DNA from: an uncultured Prevotellaceae bacterium
Lineage (GTDB): Bacteria; Bacteroidota; Bacteroidia; Bacteroidales; Bacteroidaceae
Reading direction: 5' to 3'
DNA length: 64,000 bases
NCBI GenBank assembly: GCA_947168395.1
Contig: CAMVLT010000002.1
Span: 1 to 64,000, forward strand
The stretch's first letter is position 1; the number at the start of each line of letters is the position of its first letter. Below the pieces are notes generated by a model. The model ran no database searches. It was not told the DNA's origin and saw nothing but the letters and a program-made list of their open reading frames with translations. Both the position numbers and the translations under genes were made by a program. Shown in pieces: positions 59,323-64,000 of the stretch.

Positions 59323-60629
59323 GTACTTATTATGTTATGGGTTAAGTATCGTTTATACCAGAAGGTCTGTACTATGCCTCGCATGGCCAGATAGACGACC
59401 TGTGCCAACCAGAGGCCATGATTGCCCAGTGTGTCCATCGCCAGCCAGTAAACGGCAAAGAAGGTAAGCATTGATACGAACGTTGATACGAGCATGCCCC
59501 GTGTGGCCGTCAGTCCGACGAAAACACCGTCCCAGATGAAGGCTACGGCTCCCGCAGCAGGAATCAGCCACGCCCACCAGATGTACTCCCGCGCCAGCGC
59601 CCTGACTTGCGGTTCATCAGTCAGCAGGCTTACTATCTGCGTGCCCCCTGCTATATATAATAAGGTATAAGAAACCGTTACCACTGTCATCCATCCGAAC
59701 AAGTGCCGCAGTGTCTCGTCGAATGCCTGACGGTTCTGGGCACCGTAGAACCGCCCGCTCATGGCTTCACCGGCGTAGGCAAAGCCGTCCATGAAGTAGC
59801 TGAACAGCAGGTACAGCTGCAGCAGTACCGTGTTCACCGACAATACCACAGCCCCACTTCGGGCACCAGCCGCCGTGAAATACAAGTTGACGGTGACGAG
59901 GCAGAGCGTACGCAGGAATATGTCGCGGTTGGTTTTGTAAAAAGCGGCTACCCTCCACTGTCCGCCCATTCTGTTCCATCTTCCGCGTATAACCCGCCAG
60001 TAATACTTCGCCAACAGTCCCACCGCCACCAGCAACCCGGCGTATTGCGCTATGACCGTGCCAAATGCCACACCCTCGATTTTCATGCCCAGTCCGTAGA
60101 CCAGCAGTAACGATGCCACAATGTTGACCACGTTCTGCATGATGCTGACGAACATTGGGATGCGGGTGTTCTGCATGCCGATGTACCACCCCATCAGACT
60201 GAACAGCCCTAACGAGGCAGGCGCCCCCCAGATGACGATGCCGAAATAGGTGGTGGCAAAAGGAATCACGTCAGCCGTAGGCCCAATGAGCCAGAACATC
60301 AGCCACCTGAGCGGCACTTGAAACACTATCAGCAGCAGGGCGATACTTAGGGCGACGAGTGCCGAACGTACCAGCGTTCTTGCGACTTCCAGCAGGTCGC
60401 GCCGTCCATAGGCCTGTGCTGTCATGCCGCTGGTGCCCATCCGCAGGAATCCGAACAGCCAGTAGACGAGGTTGAATATCATGGAGCCTACGGCCACAGC
60501 CCCGATGTACACCGGGCTGCCCATGTGCCCCACGATGGCCACGTCAATCATCCCCAGCAGCGGAACGGTGATGTTCGACACGATGGAGGGCACTGCAAGC
60601 AGCAATATCTGACGGTCACGTAGGTTCAT
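59319..60629 (-). CDS. MATE family efflux transporter (DinF-like)
   Basis: The 436-residue inner-membrane protein has twelve transmembrane segments in two similar halves. PLLGMIDVAIVGHMGSPVYIGAVAVG near the N-terminus is the DinF-type MatE signature, with an Asp in helix 1 that usually binds the coupling cation. It exports drugs or metabolites by Na+ or H+ antiport. It is translationally coupled to the M64 peptidase gene and divergent from the O-acetylhomoserine sulfhydrylase gene. The promoter TACCTTTGC is at 60645-60637. Confidence 0.92.
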   Translation of the reverse strand: MNLRDRQILLLAVPSIVSNITVPLLGMIDVAIVGHMGSPVYIGAVAVGSMIFNLVYWLFGFLRMGTSGMTAQAYGRRDLLEVARTLVRSALVALSIALLLIVFQVPLRWLMFWLIGPTADVIPFATTYFGIVIWGAPASLGLFSLMGWYIGMQNTRIPMFVSIMQNVVNIVASLLLVYGLGMKIEGVAFGTVIAQYAGLLVAVGLLAKYYWRVIRGRWNRMGGQWRVAAFYKTNRDIFLRTLCLVTVNLYFTAAGARSGAVVLSVNTVLLQLYLLFSYFMDGFAYAGEAMSGRFYGAQNRQAFDETLRHLFGWMTVVTVSYTLLYIAGGTQIVSLLTDEPQVRALAREYIWWAWLIPAAGAVAFIWDGVFVGLTATRGMLVSTFVSMLTFFAVYWLAMDTLGNHGLWLAQVVYLAMRGIVQTFWYKRYLTHNIIST

Positions 60630-60636
60630 AAACAGC

Positions 60637-60698
60637 GCAAAGGTACGAAATATTTTGTAATTTATAATTCATAATCTATATTTTTTTACTACCTTTGC
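60637..60698. promoter_or_regulatory. divergent promoter pair (MATE / sulfhydrylase)
   Basis: TACCTTTGC on both strands, at 60645-60637 (minus) and 60690-60698 (plus), 62 bp apart. An AT-rich centre contains taatttataattcataat words. Confidence 0.75.
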
Positions 60699-60722
60699 AC
60701 GCTGTAAACTAAAAACGAAGCA

Positions 60723-62006
60723 ATGGAAAAGAAACTTAGAAGGGGTTCGCTCTGCGTACACGCAGGCTACAAGCCCAAAAATGGAGAACCGATAGAGTTG
60801 CCCATCATCCAGTCGACCACCTTTAAGTATGACGACTCGGATGAGATGGCACAGTTGTTTGACCTGAAGAAAGAGGGCTATTTCTATACCCGTCTGCAGA
60901 ACCCGACGAACGACGCTGTAGCTGCCAAGATAGCCGCCTTGGAGGGAGGCGTCGGCTGCGTACTGACATCGTCAGGCCAGGCCGCCAACTTTTATGCTCT
61001 GTTCAACATTTGTCAGGCCGGCGACCACTTCGTCACCTCGAACGAGATTTACGGCGGCACCTACAACCTCTTTGGCGTGACGCTGAAGAAGCTCGGCATC
61101 GACTGCACCTTTGTGTCGTCCGAGGCATCCGAGGATGAGATTCAGGCCGCTTTCCGTCCGAACACGAAGGCGCTGTTCGGCGAGACCATTACCAATCCTG
61201 GTTGTGCCGTGCTCGATATCGAGAAGTTTGCCCGCATCGCCCATAAGAACGGTGTGCCCCTTATCGTTGACAACACCTTTGCCACGCCCGTCAACTGCCG
61301 CCCCTTCGAGTGGGGCGCCGACATCGTGACTCACTCCACGACGAAGTATATGGATGGCATGGCCACTCAGGTGGGAGGCTGCGTCGTCGACAGCGGCAAC
61401 TTCGACTGGCTCCAACATGCCGAGAAGTTCCCCGGACTTTGCACGCCGGATGATTCGTACCACGGACTGACCTACGTGAAGGCCTTCGGCAAGAAGGGCT
61501 ATACCACTAAGCTGGTGGCCCAGCTGATGCGCGACCTCGGCTCGATTCCCGCTCCGCAGAACTCGTTCCTGCTGAACCTTGGGTTGCAGACACTCCACCT
61601 CCGCATGGCCCAGCATTGCAAGAATGCCCAGCAGGTGGCCGAGTTCCTGCACGATAACGAGAAAGTGGCATGGGTTCACTATAGCGGCCTAAAGGACGAC
61701 CCTTACTATGAACTTGCTCAGAAGTACCTGCCTAACGGTTCGTGCGGCGTCATTGCCTTTGGTCTGAAGGGCAACCGCGAGACGGCCATCAAGTGGATGG
61801 ACTCGTTGGAGATGATCAACATCGTCACCCATGTGGCCGATGCCCGTACCTGTGTGCTGCATCCTGCCTCTCACACCCACCGTCAGCTCTCCGACGAGCA
61901 GCTGCGCGAAGCCGGCATAGCTCCCGACCTCATCCGTCTGTCGGTAGGTATCGAGGACGTGGAAGACATCCTTGATGACATCAAGCAGGCGCTGGCTAAG
62001 ATTTGA
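60723..62006 (+). CDS. metY: O-acetylhomoserine sulfhydrylase (aminocarboxypropyltransferase)
   Basis: The 427-residue Cys/Met-metabolism PLP enzyme makes homocysteine from O-acetylhomoserine and sulfide. LCVHAGYKPKNGEPIELPIIQSTT and YTRLQNPT are the N-terminal signatures, and the PLP Lys is in HSTTKYMDGMATQVGG (near residue 209). The C-terminus has LRLSVGIE as LIRLSVGIED. The length is typical of MetY rather than the 380-residue MetB/MetC group. No SAM riboswitch is visible in the 24-nt leader. It is monocistronic. Confidence 0.92.
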   Translation: MEKKLRRGSLCVHAGYKPKNGEPIELPIIQSTTFKYDDSDEMAQLFDLKKEGYFYTRLQNPTNDAVAAKIAALEGGVGCVLTSSGQAANFYALFNICQAGDHFVTSNEIYGGTYNLFGVTLKKLGIDCTFVSSEASEDEIQAAFRPNTKALFGETITNPGCAVLDIEKFARIAHKNGVPLIVDNTFATPVNCRPFEWGADIVTHSTTKYMDGMATQVGGCVVDSGNFDWLQHAEKFPGLCTPDDSYHGLTYVKAFGKKGYTTKLVAQLMRDLGSIPAPQNSFLLNLGLQTLHLRMAQHCKNAQQVAEFLHDNEKVAWVHYSGLKDDPYYELAQKYLPNGSCGVIAFGLKGNRETAIKWMDSLEMINIVTHVADARTCVLHPASHTHRQLSDEQLREAGIAPDLIRLSVGIEDVEDILDDIKQALAKI

Positions 62007-62064
62007 CAGCCTATGCGGCTATGGGTAATCTGAGCACCCGCACTTGAACCAAGAACTTTTTTGG

Positions 62065-62136
62065 CACAGATTACACGGATTCAATCATTGAAGAGGAGAA
62101 CAAATTGAAATCTGTGATAATCCGTGTAATCCGTGT
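62065..62136. repeat. inverted repeat of acacggatt words
   Basis: cacagattacacggatt and caat on the left (62065-62085) face an inverted attgaaatctgtgataa plus two tccgtgt copies on the right (62104-62136). The words also repeat directly within the right arm (aatccgtgt twice). No ORF is supported. Confidence 0.7.
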
Positions 62137-62143
62137 CTAACAA

Positions 62144-62166
62144 CACAGGGGAGACTGCCCCCTGTG
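62144..62166. terminator. small GC hairpin downstream of metY
   Basis: CACAGGGG (62144-62151) pairs with CCCCTGTG (62159-62166) over a 7-nt loop. There is no T run on either side, so it is at best a weak terminator for metY. Confidence 0.35.
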
Positions 62167-62175
62167 CCTGCAATA

Positions 62176-62310
62176 CTAATTTTTCACCACCAACTTCTTG
62201 ACTGAGCCGTCGTTCATCACGACGATGTTGGGTCCTTTCTGTAGCTTACTGATACGTTTGCCATTAGGATTATAGATGCACCTGATGCCCTGTAGCGCCA
62301 TTACATCCAT
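62176..62310 (-). pseudogene. orphan C-terminal sorting-type tail (gene remnant)
   Basis: A 44-codon frame reads MDVMALQGIRCIYNPNGKRI, then SKLQKGPNIVVMNDGSVKKL and VVKN. This is the end of an exported Bacteroidales protein (pattern IYNxxGxRIxxLQKGxNIV...GxxKKLVVK) without any body. An in-frame TAG precedes it by one codon. It probably marks the 3' end of a deleted secreted protein gene. It is overlapped in another frame by the small ORF at 62270-62389. Confidence 0.6.
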
Positions 62311-62389
62311 ATGCTACAGATGGCTTCTCAGCAGTCATGCAGCCATAACTGTCTTCCTCATCAATCTCTGGGTATCTCTTTTCTTCCAT
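62270..62389 (-). CDS. 39-residue ORF of unknown function
   Basis: The ORF reads MEEKRYPEIDEEDSYGCMTA, then EKPSVAYGCN and GATGHQVHL. The acidic YPEIDEED-AxxPSVAYG style is seen, as far as I recall, in small Bacteroidales proteins next to toxin-antitoxin genes, but no partner is present here. A possible -7 box TATCTTTGA lies at 62456-62448. The last codons run into the orphan tail remnant, so this may be a truncated gene. Low confidence that it is expressed. Confidence 0.3.
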   Translation of the reverse strand: MEEKRYPEIDEEDSYGCMTAEKPSVAYGCNGATGHQVHL

Positions 62390-62447
62390 ACGTCTTTCTG
62401 ATTTTTATTGCCGCCCGCCACCCCTCTCAGGGCTTTGTGGCGACGGT

Positions 62448-62456
62448 TCAAAGATA
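62448..62456 (-). promoter_or_regulatory. possible -7 element for the 39-residue ORF
   Basis: TATCTTTGA on the minus strand, 58 bp upstream of the ATG at 62389. Confidence 0.35.
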
Positions 62457-62563
62457 CGAAAAGGTGAGTAAAGAACAAAATAAAATAGGAACTATTTTCT
62501 TTCGAACCTTCACCATAACAGCAGCAAGGCTTCAATTACTTTTTTGATAATCAAATTTGCCAT

Positions 62564-62917
62564 AAAGCATCACTTTTGTTCTAAATCCATATATACCAGC
62601 AAATTACTGAGGTGATTGCACTTTTCAAAGCATCACTTTTTGGTTCCAATTTCCTACTTTTCCTGCAAAAGTCTTGCGGTTACCCCTACCCTAAGTCAAC
62701 TGAAGGTATAGTCTCAGGTGTCGTCAAGAGAGAATGAGCGAATGTAAAACAAGTTGTTTTACATCGCTTTATCCTACCTAAACCCACACTTAGGGTAGGG
62801 GTTGGTAAAGTAAAACAAGTCGTTTTACTTTGGTGATGCTTGGTGATGCTTTGAAATTAAGCATCACCTCAGTTAACTCACAGTAGGTTAAACTGTTAGG
62901 TGTAAAAGTGATGCTTT
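62564..62917. repeat. 354-bp element with 14-bp terminal inverted repeats and internal hairpins
   Basis: Perfect ends are aaagcatcactttt (62564-62577) and aaaagtgatgcttt (62904-62917). A direct copy of the left end lies at 62627-62640. Inside are two hairpins gtaaaacaagttgttttac (62744-62762) and gtaaaacaagtcgttttac (62810-62828), a 15-bp inverted pair acccctaccctaagt (62682-62696 / 62788-62802), and a hairpin ggtgatgctt / aagcatcacc (62842-62868). There is no ORF. It looks like a non-autonomous mobile or structured repeat. Confidence 0.75.
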
Positions 62918-62997
62918 GCTCTGATTTTTTTTACTTTTCCAATTTTACTTTTTTGCCCTTTTGCCCGTCTAATCAGCAAATCACTAAAGGAGGCAAC

Positions 62998-63807
62998 ATA
63001 AAAAGGATTCTTTTATGCGCGTTGTCCTTGCTGATGGACAGTGTCGGTTACGCTGAGGACATCTCCATCCGTTACAACGGTTCTTCGGCAAAGGTTAAGC
63101 AGACGGCAACAGACAGCGTGAAGGTAACGGTAGATGGTGCCAGAGTGAGCATTGAGAGCCTGTACAAAGACCACAAGCTCACCCTTTTGCTGAAGGGCAA
63201 GAGCGATGACGGACAACTCCTGCTGAAGGCAGCCGGAAAAGCTAAGATAAAACTCGACGGCCTGAATCTGACCAGTCGGGAGGGGGCTCCGCTTGACCTG
63301 AAGAATAAGAAGAAGGTGGAAGTGGCGGCTGCCAAGGGCATAGCTTCGAAAGGTAAGATTACGATCAACAGCGGTAATGTGACGGTTCGCACTACCTCTG
63401 CCGGAGCCGAGGGCATAGAGGGCAAGCAGGGTATCGTCTTTAATGGCGGCAACGTCGATGCGTTGTCTCCCGATGATGCCATCAATGCCAACGCCACCAT
63501 TGAGTTCAACGATGCCCACGTCATCGCCCGCAGCACAGGCAACGATGCCGTCGACTCTAATCCCGAGGGAGGCTTTTTCATGACCTTCGGTGGCAATAAT
63601 CAGGACATGGATCCTGCCATCGTCATCGGTGGAGGCACCGTCTATGCTTGAAGCCAGGTAGGTTCGCCCGAGGAGGGCATCGACTGCGACTTTGCCTCGC
63701 TTGTCATTGAGGGCGGCACCATCTTCTCCGTTGGCGGCGGTATGGGCGTGCGTTGAGGCTCGAACGAGACAGCTATCATAGGGGTGACATTTTGTCGCTC
63801 ACTATGA
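62998..63807 (+). pseudogene. decayed secreted carbohydrate-binding (DUF4353-like) protein
   Basis: The frame encodes a signal peptide (KRILLCALSLLMDSVGYAED) and a beta-helix-like domain rich in GG turns (KIKLDGLNLTSREGAPLDLK, KGKITINSGNV, GIVFNGGNVDALSPDDAINA). This fits the carbohydrate-binding DUF4353-type family. Three lesions are seen. The expected start, 8 nt after AAAGGAGG, is ATA (62998-63000). In-frame TGA codons at 63649 and 63754 interrupt conserved-looking sequence (SPEEGIDCDF continues after the first). The C-terminal half is missing. An open frame of 247 codons from 62908 exists only because the repeat element supplies an ATG. Confidence 0.75.
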
Positions 63808-63817
63808 CATTCTGGCA
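63786..63817 (+). promoter_or_regulatory. possible activator sites upstream of the sigma-54 promoter
   Basis: GACA-ttt-TGTC at 63786-63796 is a perfect dyad. A degenerate copy GACA-ttc-TGGC starts exactly 20 bp later at 63806. They lie just upstream of the -24 element and could bind an enhancer-binding protein. Inference from position and symmetry. Confidence 0.45.
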
Positions 63818-63830
63818 GGAAATGGCTGGC

Positions 63831-63846
63831 TGGCACGCATATTGCA
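63831..63846 (+). promoter_or_regulatory. sigma-54 (-24/-12) promoter for hsp20
   Basis: TGGCACGCATATTGCA matches the consensus TGGCAC-N5-TTGCA with correct GG-GC spacing. It lies about 100 bp before the hsp20 ATG. No sigma-ABfr -7 element is visible in the interval. Confidence 0.8.
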
Positions 63847-63944
63847 TACTCCTAAGCGAAAGCTGAAACCTACTAAGCGAGGCGGAGGCAATCAAAAGAA
63901 CATTCATTTAACAATTAAAACAATAGAATTAGGAGGTAATGATT

Positions 63945-64000
63945 ATGCTACCGGTAATGTTTAAGAACAGTTGGTTTCCTACCGTGTTTGACGAGTTTAT
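63945..64000 (+). CDS. small heat-shock protein Hsp20, N-terminal fragment
   Basis: The first 18 codons read MLPVMFKNSWFPTVFDEF and then leave the window. Bacteroidales Hsp20 proteins start in this way (basic start, then FPxxFDxF before the alpha-crystallin domain). AGGAGG lies 8 nt upstream of the ATG. These ATP-independent holdases bind unfolding proteins in the cytoplasm. The promoter is of sigma-54 type, so induction would need an AAA+ activator. The identity rests on a short stretch plus context. Confidence 0.65.
   Translation, partial: MLPVMFKNSWFPTVFDEF

Noticed and set aside
60699..60722. SAM riboswitch before metY
   Set aside because: The leader is only about 24 nt, too short for any SAM riboswitch class.
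62335..62535. 66-codon minus-strand ORF in the metY-downstream gap
   Set aside because: Lys/Arg/Cys-rich sequence without domain, crossing the promoter-like box of another frame.
62908..62997. Use of the ATG at 62908 as true start of the decayed secreted protein
   Set aside because: That ATG lies in the terminal inverted repeat and the extension would bury the signal peptide; the ribosome site points to the ATA at 62998.
63649..63756. TGA recoding (as selenocysteine, Trp or Gly)
   Set aside because: Many intact genes here end in TGA (for example the ORF ending at 2197, miaB and the MATE gene), no SECIS-like hairpin was seen after the codons, and the start codon is also lost, so decay is simpler.

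Overview
The window looks like a chromosomal segment of a Prevotella-like member of Bacteroidales. The evidence is Bacteroidetes-type promoters (a -7 element TAnnTTTG, here mostly TAACTTTGC or TACCTTTGC) in front of most operons, few Shine-Dalgarno sites, FimB/Mfa2-type lipoproteins, LruC-type surface lipoproteins, C-terminal tails of the form YDLxGRR...KKGLYIxxGKKVxxK, a GH127 glycosidase, and acetate/succinate fermentation genes (ackA, pta, succinyl-CoA:acetate CoA-transferase). No phage, insertion sequence or CRISPR array was seen. All statements on composition are by eye.

Layout. 1-2850: a minus-strand operon of an unknown protein, rpoN (sigma-54), a PAP2-like membrane protein and the first codons of purE. 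2973-4262: a secreted MINPP-type histidine phosphatase. 4277-11354: a run of seven minus-strand genes (YitT, DUF3737, MalY-type aminotransferase, C_GCAxxG protein, OPT transporter, LytS-type kinase, LytTR regulator). 11453-16417: miaB, an MsbA-type ABC exporter and an LTA-synthase-like enzyme. 16424-20852: secreted S41 peptidase and GH127 arabinofuranosidase. 21334-27130: housekeeping genes (gyrB, rpsT, tRNA-Glu, recO, ackA, pta). 27240-31577: secreted alpha-amylase with two fimbrillin-family lipoproteins. 32167-36496: small lipoprotein, nrdD, CoA-transferase. 36626-46903: an envelope block (LTA-synthase-like and phosphoethanolamine transferase-like enzymes, LpxL-type acyltransferase, four glycosyltransferases, GtrA, polysaccharide deacetylase). 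46926-57493: a surface lipoprotein locus with one LruC protein, three related beta-helix-like lipoproteins and an InlB-repeat protein, more AT-rich than its surroundings. 57575-62006: nucleoside deaminase, M64 peptidase, MATE exporter, O-acetylhomoserine sulfhydrylase. 62007-64000: gene remnants and repeats, a decayed gene, then the start of an hsp20 gene behind a sigma-54 promoter.

The most unusual content is the surface locus at 46926-57493 and the repeat landscape. The repeats include short tandem 'words' that also sit in frame inside genes, palindromes bracketed by inverted copies of such words, two arrays of a related 22-bp unit, a 354-bp element with 14-bp terminal inverted repeats, and back-to-back divergent promoters whose -7 boxes lie a nearly constant 60-63 bp apart. 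The rpoN gene near one end and a textbook -24/-12 promoter at the other suggest a sigma-54 heat-shock or envelope response in this organism.
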